From the NCBI GenBank assembly GCA_016937995.1, contig JAFGVM010000016.1, positions 165,224-219,331 on the forward strand: a DNA stretch of 54,108 bases, read 5' to 3'. Of the stretch, positions 23,335 to 33,642 are shown one piece after another. The notes under the pieces are model-generated. The model did no database searches, had not been told where the DNA came from, and saw only the letters and a list, made by a program, of their open reading frames with translations. This stretch comes from Candidatus Delongbacteria bacterium (lineage in GTDB: Bacteria; UBA4055). The number at the start of each line of letters is the position of its first letter. Positions within the stretch are counted from its first letter, which is position 1. The position numbers and the translations under genes are program-made.

Positions 23335-26300
23335 ATGAAAATAACTAAGAAGAAAATACTGAAATTATTTTTATACCTAGCAGGATTGTTCCTGCTTTTT
23401 ATTTTAGGTTTATTTTTAATGCTCCAGTACTTCTTCCCCTCTTCTTTTGTAAAATCACAGATCGAAAAATATGTAATGGACAATTACGGAATCTCATTAA
23501 AAATAAATGAACTTGATTTTAGTTTGTTCAGTGGAATTGAAGTCACAGATTTCAGCATTAAGGACAATGATATCCCTGATTCCCTTTTCAGTTTCGATTC
23601 ATTTCAATTGAAATACGATCTGTTACCATTGAAAGATAAAAAACTCGTCATAAACAAACTTACAGTTCAGCACCCGAAGATCTCTATTGTAAGAGATAAG
23701 AACGGTAGATTTAATTTTGATGGTATAATAGAAAAATTAAAAAATAAACAAAAAACTGTTGAAGAACCTGATAAGATAAAGGATGTTAGTAATTCTTCCT
23801 TTGTAGTTAATCTGGAAAATCTTGATGTAAATAATGTTGAACTCCTTTACGATGACAGCTCCCCTGAATCTCCAATAAAAGCAAAGCTTCCAAGGTATAA
23901 CGTAAAGCTTAGAAATGTAAAATTCAAAGATCTGGATGATATGAAGGTTGATCTTTCAATATCTACAGCGGAAAATAATTCATTCAGTATCAGATTTAAA
24001 GACAACAGTGCCGAATTGAAACAGGATCTAAATCTTAATGTCAAAGTGGTTAATGAGAATATAAATGTTAATATTATTCACAGCTTGAGCAGTATTAACT
24101 TCAGAAACAAAGATATTTCCTTAAAAAATGTCGGTGCTAAAAAAGTTGATATGAAAATTTCTTACAATCTGAAAACTGATTCACTGAGTATCGGAAAACT
24201 GCAATTCAGTTTCGCTGACATGATATCTGCCGAATTAACAGGCAATGTTAAAAATGTTTCGACTTCCCAGATAGCAGAGATTAAGATCACCAGAGCCAAT
24301 GTTAACTTTGATAAGATTTTGGATTTCATTAAAGAAAATAAACTGCTCGAACCTCCTCCGGTTTTATTAACAGACACACAATTATCGGTTAAAGATCTGA
24401 CTTTAATGAATGTAGTTTCTACTGGTAACACAGAGATCAAAGGAACATCATACTTTAATTCTTCAAAAATTATTTATCGTGAAAAAGATATTCTTGCAGT
24501 TATAAATGATTTAAACACTGAAGTAGCCTTTGAACTCGGTATAAATATTAAAGACATAAAATTGGATAAATCGATAATTGGAGTAAAATCTAAGATCAGA
24601 AATATCTCTGCTAATGTTCAGGGTCAGAAGTACAAGATCAATAATATTTCAGCTGAAATTACACCTGTGTTAACCAAAGACTTAAAACCTCAGAGTGTTT
24701 TACTGACTGCAAATATCGGTGAGATACTTGATGGAAATATCAATTTAAGCACAAATGTTGACCTGTCAGGACTTTCCGACTTTTCCACTGGATCTATAAT
24801 TGAAAATATAGTGCTCAAACTGGATGTTTCCGGGAATGGTATTAAACCATACCGCATCGCCGAGCAGGTTCCGAAGGGTCTTTCAATATCCTTTGTTGAA
24901 CATATGGATATAAAAAAATCTAATGTTTCAAATAAGTTCAACTTAAGTACAAAATTCATTCAACTAAAAGATGAGGAAAAATTATTTTCACCGCTCAATA
25001 ATTTTGAATTAAAAACATTTTTCTCGGTTGATCTGAAAAACTTTAAGAATGAAGTGATCATTCTTGATACCATTAATGCAAAACTGGCTGACTTCAATGA
25101 AACTATTATATCCAATGTTAATATTGATCTAAAAAATAGCATCTTAAATATCGGAAGTTTTAAAACTGACACTGATCTATATAATACTTTAAAGCTGATA
25201 AAACTGACCAAAGAGCCTATGATTGCAAATACTTCTATTGGAAAGGGTCAGGTATATATGGATGCTCACGGAAGATTCAGCTATGCTGATATGACCGGTA
25301 GCGGTAATGCCGAAATAAACATGCTGATAGAAAATTTATCCCATGACGATCTTATGATCAAAGACTTCGTCAAAATAAACGAGAAGATCATAGCCAGTGA
25401 GAACAACATAAGTCTTGTTGGAGATGTAAATATTTCTGATCTGGACTATCATGGAATTCTTAAATCTTACGATATAAAAGGTGATATCAACCTGAAGAAC
25501 TCGATCACATACTTTACGAATGGTGAGATAAGAATAAATAAGGCAGGTGTTGATCTCCCTGATATTCAAACCTCGGCATCATTGACAGGAAAGGCAGATA
25601 TTTCTACAAAAGTCCCTACCTTCAATCTTGAAGCTCAACACAATATCGGACTTCGAAAAGAATATCCTGCAGTTTCACAATTAAAAGACATAAGAGGTCT
25701 TATCTCAGGAACAACAAAATTATCAGGTGACACGAACTATGTTTACATAATTAACCATACTGAAGCTATTAAAGGATTTAATGCAAAAGTGAATTTGGAC
25801 TCTACAGGTAGTCAATATGCTCAGATAAACAATATGAACATTCAATTCCCTTTCAATCTTATAATGAAACTTCCGGAATATGACATTTCTAAGGCTGAAT
25901 TTATAATAACAGACACTTACGATGATAATATTGACTTCAGAGAGTATTCAGAGAACAGAGAAACCTATGCGAGGTATGGATTACCTGTATCCACCGTTAC
26001 TGCAGATGAGATCGAAATTAATCATCCGATGTTGAAAGATAAGATGAAGAACCTTGATGTGGATATGTATTATGACGATAATAAATTAACGATCAACCGA
26101 TACTATTTTGAACTGCTTGATGGAAATGCGACAGGATTTTTAAAACTGGATCTTGGAAAAGGTAAAATGGATGAAAGCATAATGAAGAGAGCTGTTTTAG
26201 ATTTTAACTTCATGGCTTCAGGAATGAATACATATTATCTATCGAACAAAGAGAACAGTGAGCAGGCTTCGACAGAATTGAATACTACAATGACATTAAA

Positions 26301-26628
26301 CTCCATAGGACTGGATTTTATCAATAATCCAAATCTGAACGGTGAGATAAATGTTTCAAAGATATCAGCTGGTGATGCAAAATATCTGCTTGAATTTCTA
26401 AACAAAAGCTCAGGGGATCAGACTGCCGGAATGCTGAAAAATATGCTGAACCTCTTCCCCGGCATAAAAGTGGATCTATTCTCATTCAAGATCAAAAATA
26501 ATTTCCTGTATACCTTGATCAAATTGAAAAAACCATGGTATTTATTCTATTTCCCGTTAGCTGAAGAAATTAAACTTTCGAAACAATCATTGAAATTTTA
26601 TATTGATAAATACGTGGTAGAAGAATAA
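23335..26628 (+). CDS. Large AsmA-like periplasmic/inner-membrane protein
   Basis: This protein of about 1,097 aa has an N-terminal membrane helix (LKLFLYLAGLFLLFILGLFLMLQYFF) and then an AsmA-type chorein-like start: VKSQIEKYVMDNYGISLKINELDFSLFSGIEVTDFSIKD, followed by LTVQHPKISIVRDKNGRFNFDGII. The remainder is a long run of beta-strands with little charge pattern, as in AsmA/TamB/YhdP proteins that bridge inner and outer membranes and carry phospholipid. The C-terminal segment (LLEFLNKSSGDQTAGMLKNMLNLFPG) could be the distal helix. I chose ATG 23335; a GTG at 23299 is in frame but lies in repeat-rich leader DNA. It follows the kinase gene after a 155-base gap filled by repeats. Confidence 0.8.
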   Translation: MKITKKKILKLFLYLAGLFLLFILGLFLMLQYFFPSSFVKSQIEKYVMDNYGISLKINELDFSLFSGIEVTDFSIKDNDIPDSLFSFDSFQLKYDLLPLKDKKLVINKLTVQHPKISIVRDKNGRFNFDGIIEKLKNKQKTVEEPDKIKDVSNSSFVVNLENLDVNNVELLYDDSSPESPIKAKLPRYNVKLRNVKFKDLDDMKVDLSISTAENNSFSIRFKDNSAELKQDLNLNVKVVNENINVNIIHSLSSINFRNKDISLKNVGAKKVDMKISYNLKTDSLSIGKLQFSFADMISAELTGNVKNVSTSQIAEIKITRANVNFDKILDFIKENKLLEPPPVLLTDTQLSVKDLTLMNVVSTGNTEIKGTSYFNSSKIIYREKDILAVINDLNTEVAFELGINIKDIKLDKSIIGVKSKIRNISANVQGQKYKINNISAEITPVLTKDLKPQSVLLTANIGEILDGNINLSTNVDLSGLSDFSTGSIIENIVLKLDVSGNGIKPYRIAEQVPKGLSISFVEHMDIKKSNVSNKFNLSTKFIQLKDEEKLFSPLNNFELKTFFSVDLKNFKNEVIILDTINAKLADFNETIISNVNIDLKNSILNIGSFKTDTDLYNTLKLIKLTKEPMIANTSIGKGQVYMDAHGRFSYADMTGSGNAEINMLIENLSHDDLMIKDFVKINEKIIASENNISLVGDVNISDLDYHGILKSYDIKGDINLKNSITYFTNGEIRINKAGVDLPDIQTSASLTGKADISTKVPTFNLEAQHNIGLRKEYPAVSQLKDIRGLISGTTKLSGDTNYVYIINHTEAIKGFNAKVNLDSTGSQYAQINNMNIQFPFNLIMKLPEYDISKAEFIITDTYDDNIDFREYSENRETYARYGLPVSTVTADEIEINHPMLKDKMKNLDVDMYYDDNKLTINRYYFELLDGNATGFLKLDLGKGKMDESIMKRAVLDFNFMASGMNTYYLSNKENSEQASTELNTTMTLNSIGLDFINNPNLNGEINVSKISAGDAKYLLEFLNKSSGDQTAGMLKNMLNLFPGIKVDLFSFKIKNNFLYTLIKLKKPWYLFYFPLAEEIKLSKQSLKFYIDKYVVEE

Positions 26629-26708
26629 TTGAGAATTGAAAATGGAAAATTGACAATTAAACACAGACTGATCAAAAACGAGTATCAGGGAGAAATGCGA
26701 ATTTGCAG

Positions 26709-26728
26709 GGGCGTAACAACTTACGCCC
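26709..26728. repeat. Hairpin repeat (GGGCGTAA arms)
   Basis: GGGCGTAA / TTACGCCC with loop CAAC, in the 282-base gap before ispF. Just upstream (26629-26660) is a tract of near-repeated GAAAATTGA words, a common low-complexity intergenic type. Confidence 0.6.
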
Positions 26729-26786
26729 GATTGAAGAAATCACAATTCAACAAAGATATACGAAGTTTTTTAACCGTCTGAAAAAA

Positions 26787-26811
26787 GATCCCTCGGAGAA
26801 CTTGAGGGATC
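26787..26811. other. Stem-loop upstream of ispF, terminator-like on the minus strand
   Basis: GATCCCTC / GAGGGATC, an 8-bp stem with a 9-base loop. On the minus strand TTTTTT follows directly; on the plus strand it does not. No minus-strand gene is seen to need it, so its role is open. A weaker hairpin TAGAGTT / AACTCTA follows near 26850-26877. Confidence 0.4.
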
Positions 26812-26910
26812 AATAAACATAGTATTTTGTAGGAGAAAAAAATACTAGTAGAGTTTTGAAGAAGTGAACAACTCTATTATTAATAATAATATATAGATAA
26901 AGGATAGCAT

Positions 26911-27387
26911 ATGATAAAAGTCGGTTTAGGCTATGATGTTCATCGGTTTGAAGAGAACAGGAAATTAATACTCGGTGGAGTTGAAATACCCTATGAAAAA
27001 GGTCTTCAGGGACACAGTGATGCAGACGTACTTTTGCATGCAATTGCAGATGCTTTACTTGGTGCTTTGGCCCTGGGTGACATAGGAGTTCATTTCCCTG
27101 ACACAGAAGAGGAGTTCAAAGGTATGGACAGTATGTTGCTTCTGGAAAAAGTGAATACAAAAGTGAGAGAAAAGGGATATCGTATTGGAAATATCGATTC
27201 TATCATTATTTGTGAAAAACCAAAGCTGATGAACTATATTCTAAAAATGTGTGACAATATCGCGAATTGCCTTGAAACTTCTATCAATAATATTTCTGTT
27301 AAAGCGACTACAACAGAAAAACTGGGTTTTGAAGGAAGAGAGGAAGGTATAGCTGCACAGGCAATCGTACTCTTGAACAGAAAGTAG
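26911..27387 (+). CDS. ispF: 2-C-methyl-D-erythritol 2,4-cyclodiphosphate synthase
   Basis: IspF converts the CDP-methylerythritol phosphate intermediate to MEcPP in the non-mevalonate isoprenoid pathway. The 158-aa protein is the standard size. GLGYDVHRF supplies the metal-binding Asp and His; [32 protein letters not shown] is the family signature; [26 protein letters not shown] closes it. AAAGGA precedes the ATG. ispE, another gene of the same pathway, is present at 46253-47095, but the two are not clustered. Confidence 0.97.
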   Translation: MIKVGLGYDVHRFEENRKLILGGVEIPYEKGLQGHSDADVLLHAIADALLGALALGDIGVHFPDTEEEFKGMDSMLLLEKVNTKVREKGYRIGNIDSIIICEKPKLMNYILKMCDNIANCLETSINNISVKATTTEKLGFEGREEGIAAQAIVLLNRK

Positions 27388-27449
27388 GGTCGTACGCAAG
27401 TATTCAGGCTGAAGGGAATTTATCTTCCAAAGGGATATAACAATAATGA

Positions 27450-27469
27450 CCACTGGTTTCACCCTGTGG
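27450..27469. repeat. Hairpin repeat (CCACTGGTTTC centre)
   Basis: CCACTGGTTTCACCCTGTGG, an imperfect stem, with flank AGGGATATAACAATAATGA resembling the one before 23216. The element ends beside AAAAGGA, which serves as the ribosome site for the next gene. Confidence 0.5.
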
Positions 27470-27483
27470 ATAAAAGGACATAA

Positions 27484-28872
27484 ATGACAAAAAAAAACAA
27501 CGATATTGAAATAACAGCAGGGAAACCTATATACGGCGGGAAATGCCTTTCAGAATATGAAGGTAAAAAAGTTATGCTTGAAAGAGCTTTACCCGGAGAA
27601 AAGGTCGTTGCTTACATAAAAAAGAAAAAGAAAGGTTACATTGAAGCATCTGCAAAAGAAATATTGGAAAGATCACCGCATAGAATTGAATCAGAGTGTA
27701 AGTACTATCCAACTTGCGGTGGTTGTAAGTTAAGAGATGTTGACTATGATTATCAGACCTGGATCAAAGAGGAAGTTGTAAGAGATTGCGTTGAGCGTAT
27801 TGGAAAAGTAAAAGATTATAAATTCCTTCCGATAGTAAAAGCTGACAATTCCAGCCATTATAGGAATAAAATGGAATTCACATTCTCTGAAGAAAGGTAT
27901 TACATGTCTAAAGATGAACCTTTTGATCAGGATAATTTTTCACTGGGTTTTCATGCTCCTAAATTTTACAGTAAGGTGATAGATGTTGAATACTGCTATC
28001 ATCAACCTGAACTGCTGAATGAAATCTACAAAAGTCTCAGAGATATTTTAAAATCTTCAGGTCTTGAACCTTACAATATTACCAAACATACGGGATTTTT
28101 AAGATATTTGGTAATACGCATAACAACTGAAAATAATGTAATGATAAATCTCGTTACAAAGTCCAGAGAATTAGATATTATCAGCTCTATTGCAGATCAG
28201 TTAAAGAGCAAACATCCCGAGATAATTTCATTTATGAACACTATAAATAAGGGTCTCAGCAGTACTGCCTACGGAGAAGAAACTATCTTGATACAGGGTA
28301 ATGATATAATCACAGATTTTATCGGAGATTACAAATTTGAGATCAGCAGTAATTCATTCTTTCAGGTCAATCCTGATCAGACACATAAATTGTACGATAA
28401 GATAGTCGAATTTGCAGAACTCAAAGGGAATGAAAATGTATTGGATCTTTACTGCGGGGTCGGAACTATAGCTATTTATATAAATAAACTTGTAAGAAGT
28501 GTTACCGGTTTTGAACTGGTGGAGGAAGCTGTTATTAACGCTCAAAAAAATGCAGAGCTTAACAGTATTACAAATTGCAAATTCGTTTCAGGTGATCTAA
28601 TGAACCTTGCAAAAGAAGGAGAAATATTCAAAGAAATATTCGATATTATTATAACTGATCCTCCAAGAGACGGAATGCACCCGAAAGTTGTTCAGTCAAT
28701 TATTGATTCCGGAGTATCTAAGATAGTTTATGTTTCCTGCAACCCGTCAACATTTGCAAGAGATGTTCAACTATTTGAGATGGGTGGCTATAAATTAAAA
28801 ATAGTTCAACCTGTTGATATGTTCCCTCATACTTATCATGTTGAAACTGTCGGGTTGTTGTTAAAACAATAA
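27484..28872 (+). CDS. rlmD: TrmA/RlmD-family 23S rRNA (uracil-C5) methyltransferase
   Basis: This 462-aa SAM-dependent RNA uracil C5-methyltransferase has an N-terminal TRAM domain (GGKCLSEYEGKKVMLERALPGEKVVAYIKKKKKGYIE) and a 4Fe-4S cluster motif (CKYYPTCGGCKLRDV with an upstream Cys). The Rossmann core has VLDLYCGVGTIAIYI. The catalytic Cys lies in VYVSCNPSTFARDV and the active-site ITDPPRDGMHP motif is intact. Members of this family act on U747, U1939 or both; the exact site cannot be told from sequence, so the symbol is the usual name for this architecture. AAAGGAC lies at normal distance from the ATG. Confidence 0.88.
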   Translation: MTKKNNDIEITAGKPIYGGKCLSEYEGKKVMLERALPGEKVVAYIKKKKKGYIEASAKEILERSPHRIESECKYYPTCGGCKLRDVDYDYQTWIKEEVVRDCVERIGKVKDYKFLPIVKADNSSHYRNKMEFTFSEERYYMSKDEPFDQDNFSLGFHAPKFYSKVIDVEYCYHQPELLNEIYKSLRDILKSSGLEPYNITKHTGFLRYLVIRITTENNVMINLVTKSRELDIISSIADQLKSKHPEIISFMNTINKGLSSTAYGEETILIQGNDIITDFIGDYKFEISSNSFFQVNPDQTHKLYDKIVEFAELKGNENVLDLYCGVGTIAIYINKLVRSVTGFELVEEAVINAQKNAELNSITNCKFVSGDLMNLAKEGEIFKEIFDIIITDPPRDGMHPKVVQSIIDSGVSKIVYVSCNPSTFARDVQLFEMGGYKLKIVQPVDMFPHTYHVETVGLLLKQ

Positions 28873-28927
28873 ATTCTGTAGTGAACACATTCAAGCTGTT
28901 CTAAAAGCGAATTAAAAAAGGTTTTAT

Positions 28928-31900
28928 ATGGTAAATTCAAAAGTATTAGCACAGAAATATCACGAGTATATTGAGAACAATATTCAGCCCGACAAACAGA
29001 CCATGAAGAATATTGAGGACTCGAGATTAATATATTTTACAAAATTATTTGCTGTGGTTGCTTCTGTTGAAAAAGAACTGAGTGAAACTGAATATGCGTA
29101 CATTCTGGAATTTTACTGGATTAATTATCCTGACACCATTGCTTTCTATTTATTTAAAAAATTCGAAGAGTTCAAAAAGAAATATGTTTCAATTCAGTCA
29201 TATGATATTGAAAATGACAGTAATACATCCTATGGGGAAAAAGTTTTTATTCTTTTCAAGATCTATGAGTTTATTTATCTGTTGGGAAAAGTAAATAATT
29301 CAAAAATCCAAACAGGAAGAAAAATAGCATCATTACTCGGGATCAACAACGAGGAACTGAGCCTGGTTGAATCTATTTTCAACGGTAATTTTGATTATTC
29401 TGATGTTCGCAGGAATGTTAATATAAAATATATCGTTGTCAGTAATGATGAAAATAAAAGTGATGTATACCTTCCTTTCAAAGACCTTAGTCTGATAATT
29501 TTTAATCTTGAGAAGTTTTACTTCTTAATCAAACTCGATGAAAACAGCTCTGTTCATATAAATAATTTTAATTTGATGAACAAGATTTCGTTCAAAATGC
29601 CATATGGAAGCAACCTGTCCATAAATGATTACACTATCGAGTCAGAGGATATTAAGCTTTATATAAAAATCAAGTACAATATCTACCCTGACAAACATTT
29701 CTTCCTTAACGTTAAGAACGGAAATATCGAACTTGAAAAAGAGCAGGGAAATCATACTATAGCAAAATTAGATTTCATAGGTTCAAAAATCATCCTTGAT
29801 AAAGTTAGGTACGATACTGAATTTTCAATAAATGATACAATTATCACCGGAAGAACGCTGATAAATATAAATGATTTTGTGAAAGTGAACGGAAGCTACC
29901 TAAATATCAGGAAATTAAAATATCAGGAATTTTTCGAAAATGAATATATCAGATTTACTGAAGGTAAGAACGAGTATCAAATATCAAATTATGTCGGGTC
30001 TGATATTTATCTGAGTGATAAATCAGAGTTCAAATGGGAAGGTAAGATCATTTTTAAGGATGGTATTTATTTTCTTAACACAGGAACCTGCTATCATCCG
30101 GTATGGATAATTAGAGACAATATTGATTTTCAGATAAATAAACAAACTACTTTTCTGGGAAGGAAGATCAAACAGGAAAAATTATTTGAGCTCAAGGATA
30201 ATGATATAATTTTCATTCAGGGAAATGTTCTGAAATTAAATTTACAAAATAAACTTTTTGAAAAAACTTACTTTCGTTATATATCCTACAGAGCTGAAGA
30301 TCTGAGTTATTACTTTTCAGACAATGCAAAAGCGATTGACTCTGTTTCTTTTGAAGTGGATCATGGAGATCTGATATGTATTATGGGTCCCAGTGGTGCA
30401 GGGAAAAGTACTTTGTTGAAGATCCTCAGCGGAAAAATAAAGCCTCAAAAAGGTGAAATTTTTGCTGATAATTTTAATTTTTTTGAATATTACGAAAAAA
30501 TTAAACGTTTTATCAGCTATGTCCCTCAGGATGATGTAATATTTGAAAATCTGACCGTTTTTGAGAATTTTTATTATAATGCAAAATTAAGATTTCCAAA
30601 ACTGAGTGAAAAGAATTTGTCGGAAAAAGTTGATAGCGTTATAAAAGAAATTGGATTGATCTCAAAGAGAGATACCAGGGTTGGAACTGAACTGGATAAG
30701 ATCCTGAGCAGCGGTGAAAGAAAGAGAATGAATATCGGGCTTGAGCTTTTATCTGATTCTAACATTTATTTCTTTGATGAACCTACCACAGGATTATCGT
30801 CAAAGGATAGTGAAAAAGTTATAGAACTTCTTGACAAACTTTCTAAGAACGGAAAGATAATATTCACTGTGATCCATCAGCCAAGCTATAAAATATATAA
30901 AAAATTCAATAAGATAATTCTTCTGGACCATGGCGGAAAACTTGCATATTCCGGAGAGACCCGCAATGCACTTGATTATTTCAAACTAAGCTCAAACAAG
31001 TTTGAGACAGATATCGTGATCAACGATAAGGACAGGATCGATCCCGATCTTTTACTTGACAGCCTCGAAGAACCATTGAGAGATATTGACGGAAGTGTTA
31101 TTCCTGAAAGAAAATATTCCCCGGAATACTGGAAAAATAAATTCAAAGACCATCTTAAAGAGTTAAGGTCTGTAAAAATACCGGCAGGAGACCTTGTTAA
31201 CGATGTACCGTCAAGAAATTTTGACCTTGAAGGAAAGCTGAAGCAGTTCTTTACACTGTTCACAAGGAATTTTAAGAACAAAATGAGAAATAATTCTAAT
31301 ATTTTGATAACTTTCCTAGAAGCACCAGTACTGGCTTTGATAGTAGGTTTTATTCTAAGATATGTACCCGTTGATAAATATACACTATACAACAATATCC
31401 ACATGCCTATATTCCTCTTCCTGACAGTGATCATTACTATATTTCTTTCTATGATGAACAGCTCTGATGAGATAATTAAAGATATGGAGGTCCTTGAAAG
31501 GGAAAAAATGCTCGATGTGAAGTATAAAAGATATTTCATTTCCAAGTTTTTTACCCAATTGATCTTCGCGACCATCCAGAATATTTTATACCTTGCTGTT
31601 GCTTTCAGTCTTCTGGAGATCAGAGAATTGTACTTTGAATACCTTCTTTTCATGACAATAATTTCAATTTCAGGTATCTCTATGGGATTCTTTATTTCTT
31701 CCATTCCAGGATTGACGGTAAAAGCTGTTCAGAATATCGTACCGTTGATTTTGATACCTCAGATAATTTTCGGTGGAGCTTTGATCCAGTACAAAGAACT
31801 TAATACTTCACTTACCATCTATGAAAATTCTCCAATACCTGAAGTTTGCCAGTTCATGCCTTCAAGATGGGCTTATGAAGGTTTAATGGTACTTCAGGAC

Positions 31901-32386
31901 ACATACAACAGTTATCATCCGAAGAAAGACGCTTTACAGAAACAACTTGATGATCTGATAAAGAACAGACCGGATCAAAATAATGAAGATGATAAAGATT
32001 CCTACAATAAAAAAAAGTATGACTTACTGAATAAAGAAATGGTAAATATCCGTAAGAAATATATGTCGGATTACGGTAACAGGGAGATACATAGAGCCAT
32101 AGTTTCAGGAAATGAGAGATTTGATCACAAATTTAAAATCGCAAAATTAATTGAATCCAGAGATAGCGACGAGGAGATACACAGGAAGATATTGTATCCG
32201 ATGTTCACTAGTGAAAAAGTTCTACCGTTCCTGGATGTTAAAGTTAACACTTCTGTTTATAATGCTTTCATTTTGATAATGATATCGCTGTTGATAAACT
32301 CTTTGACATTTATAATGCTTGCGAACAGAAGTAGATTCCTGGTATTATTTTCAAGTAGAAGAAATAAAAAAAGGAGAAACAAATGA
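28928..32386 (+). CDS. ABCG-type half transporter with N-terminal TerB-like and FHA-like domains
   Basis: This 1,152-aa protein is modular. Residues about 20-150 resemble a TerB helical domain (LIYFTKLFAVVASVEKELSETEY, then IASLLGINNEELSLVESIF). Residues about 160-450 are beta-rich, with an FHA-like stretch near 400-440 (QTTFLGRKIKQEKLFELKDNDIIFIQG). The ABC domain has Walker A GPSGAGKST at 487-495, signature LSSGERKRMNIGLELL (LSGGQ altered to LSSGE), and IYFFDEPTTGLSSKD, as in ABCG/White proteins. The C-terminal third has about six membrane helices (ABC2 type) with a large charged loop between the fifth and sixth. It overlaps the M48 peptidase gene by four bases (ATGA), so translation is coupled. 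Substrate unknown. Confidence 0.82.
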   Translation: MVNSKVLAQKYHEYIENNIQPDKQTMKNIEDSRLIYFTKLFAVVASVEKELSETEYAYILEFYWINYPDTIAFYLFKKFEEFKKKYVSIQSYDIENDSNTSYGEKVFILFKIYEFIYLLGKVNNSKIQTGRKIASLLGINNEELSLVESIFNGNFDYSDVRRNVNIKYIVVSNDENKSDVYLPFKDLSLIIFNLEKFYFLIKLDENSSVHINNFNLMNKISFKMPYGSNLSINDYTIESEDIKLYIKIKYNIYPDKHFFLNVKNGNIELEKEQGNHTIAKLDFIGSKIILDKVRYDTEFSINDTIITGRTLININDFVKVNGSYLNIRKLKYQEFFENEYIRFTEGKNEYQISNYVGSDIYLSDKSEFKWEGKIIFKDGIYFLNTGTCYHPVWIIRDNIDFQINKQTTFLGRKIKQEKLFELKDNDIIFIQGNVLKLNLQNKLFEKTYFRYISYRAEDLSYYFSDNAKAIDSVSFEVDHGDLICIMGPSGAGKSTLLKILSGKIKPQKGEIFADNFNFFEYYEKIKRFISYVPQDDVIFENLTVFENFYYNAKLRFPKLSEKNLSEKVDSVIKEIGLISKRDTRVGTELDKILSSGERKRMNIGLELLSDSNIYFFDEPTTGLSSKDSEKVIELLDKLSKNGKIIFTVIHQPSYKIYKKFNKIILLDHGGKLAYSGETRNALDYFKLSSNKFETDIVINDKDRIDPDLLLDSLEEPLRDIDGSVIPERKYSPEYWKNKFKDHLKELRSVKIPAGDLVNDVPSRNFDLEGKLKQFFTLFTRNFKNKMRNNSNILITFLEAPVLALIVGFILRYVPVDKYTLYNNIHMPIFLFLTVIITIFLSMMNSSDEIIKDMEVLEREKMLDVKYKRYFISKFFTQLIFATIQNILYLAVAFSLLEIRELYFEYLLFMTIISISGISMGFFISSIPGLTVKAVQNIVPLILIPQIIFGGALIQYKELNTSLTIYENSPIPEVCQFMPSRWAYEGLMVLQDTYNSYHPKKDALQKQLDDLIKNRPDQNNEDDKDSYNKKKYDLLNKEMVNIRKKYMSDYGNREIHRAIVSGNERFDHKFKIAKLIESRDSDEEIHRKILYPMFTSEKVLPFLDVKVNTSVYNAFILIMISLLINSLTFIMLANRSRFLVLFSSRRNKKRRNK

Positions 32387-33636
32387 AATACGAACAAATA
32401 CGACTGAATCTTGAAAAAGAGTTTGGAGAAGAGATCAACAGGATCATCCAGGGAAACGTAATTTTAAAACTTCTGATAGATGCAAGAGTAATGAATGCTT
32501 CTGATAGCTATTCCAAGATCATGGAAAGTTACAACTTTAAGATCACCAAAGAAATGACACCCAAACTTTATAAATTATGTCAGGGAGTTAAAAAAACTTT
32601 AAAATTCAGTGATAAGATCGATTTTTTCGTTGTAAATTCTCCTGAGATGAATGCCTTTGCTATTCCGAGCAACTATAAGGAACTTCCACACAGAATAGCT
32701 TTAAATTCTACTATAATTGATAAAATGGATGATGATGAACTCAAGTTCGTTATCGGTCATGAGATAGGACATCTTGTAACAAAAACATATAAGATCAATC
32801 AGATGATGAGTTTCATTTTTCAGAATAAACCTCCAAATCTTTTACTTAAGCAGAAATATCTTTTCTGGGGAAAACTCTGTGAACTTTCAGCTGATAGATT
32901 CGGACTGATAGCTAACCAGAATGTAGAGAAAGCTATCTCAAGTTTTTTCAAACTTATCTCAGGATTGCCTAAGAATATTATCGACTTTGATCTGAGGGCT
33001 TTTATCAAACAGAATGAGCAGAACCTTGAAAAACATATAAATGAGATGTCTTCTCAAAGGATTTCACATCCTATACCAGCTTTAAGGGTAATATCTCTGG
33101 ACAGGTTCAGTAAATCTTCCCTGTACAAACATATTGAAAAGACCGGAAAAACTAAAGCTGATAAGACTCTTTCAAAAAATATGAACACTATCCTGCAGAA
33201 ATTCTTCTTAATGGGCAACGAGCATGATGTTCACAGGATGAGATTTATTGCTTCAGCTGGATTGATCACTGCTCAGATCGACAAACAACTTACAAGTGTT
33301 GAAATTGAAGCTATAATTGAGACACTTGCAAATTATCTTCTGTTTCCAAAAGAATTCCTTGATGATATGATCAAAAGTAATAAAGTGAATGAGATATTCA
33401 ATGATTCAATAAATAATCTTCTCGATCCTCAGAAGAACAAAGGGTCTATTCAGCAGGAAGCTGAAATGATGTTCAATTACCTTATTGTGATCGTTATGTC
33501 TGATAACAGGATAGAGCAGGCTGAGATCGATTTCTTGAATAAAATCGGTACAGAGTTATTCGGTTTTCCACTGGAGAAAATAGCGTATATGATCGCAGGA
33601 ATAGTCGCCAGCAACTATTCACCAAGAGTTGTTTAG
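32383..33636 (+). CDS. M48-family metallopeptidase with C-terminal TerB-like domain
   Basis: This 417-aa protein contains the zinc-protease motif FVIGHEIGHLV (His126, Glu127, His130) and a downstream third ligand in CELSADRFG (Glu167), the M48 pattern. NAFAIPSNYKELPHRIALNSTIID is the typical M48 segment before the motif. No N-terminal membrane helices are seen, unlike HtpX, so the catalytic domain is probably cytoplasmic. Residues about 275-415 form a helical domain with repeated acidic turns (ITAQIDKQLTSVEIEAII, VIVMSDNRIEQAEIDFLNKI), close to TerB. AAAGGAG lies within the end of the ABC gene. The fused TerB-like domains in both genes suggest that they work in one membrane complex (inference). 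Confidence 0.85.
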   Translation: MKYEQIRLNLEKEFGEEINRIIQGNVILKLLIDARVMNASDSYSKIMESYNFKITKEMTPKLYKLCQGVKKTLKFSDKIDFFVVNSPEMNAFAIPSNYKELPHRIALNSTIIDKMDDDELKFVIGHEIGHLVTKTYKINQMMSFIFQNKPPNLLLKQKYLFWGKLCELSADRFGLIANQNVEKAISSFFKLISGLPKNIIDFDLRAFIKQNEQNLEKHINEMSSQRISHPIPALRVISLDRFSKSSLYKHIEKTGKTKADKTLSKNMNTILQKFFLMGNEHDVHRMRFIASAGLITAQIDKQLTSVEIEAIIETLANYLLFPKEFLDDMIKSNKVNEIFNDSINNLLDPQKNKGSIQQEAEMMFNYLIVIVMSDNRIEQAEIDFLNKIGTELFGFPLEKIAYMIAGIVASNYSPRVV

Positions 33637-33642
33637 ATTTTT

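Noticed and set aside
30976-31704. 242-codon open frame antisense to the ABCG gene
   Set aside because: It lies wholly within a well-supported gene on the other strand, has no ribosome site and an improbable composition (runs of Ile, Ser and Leu).
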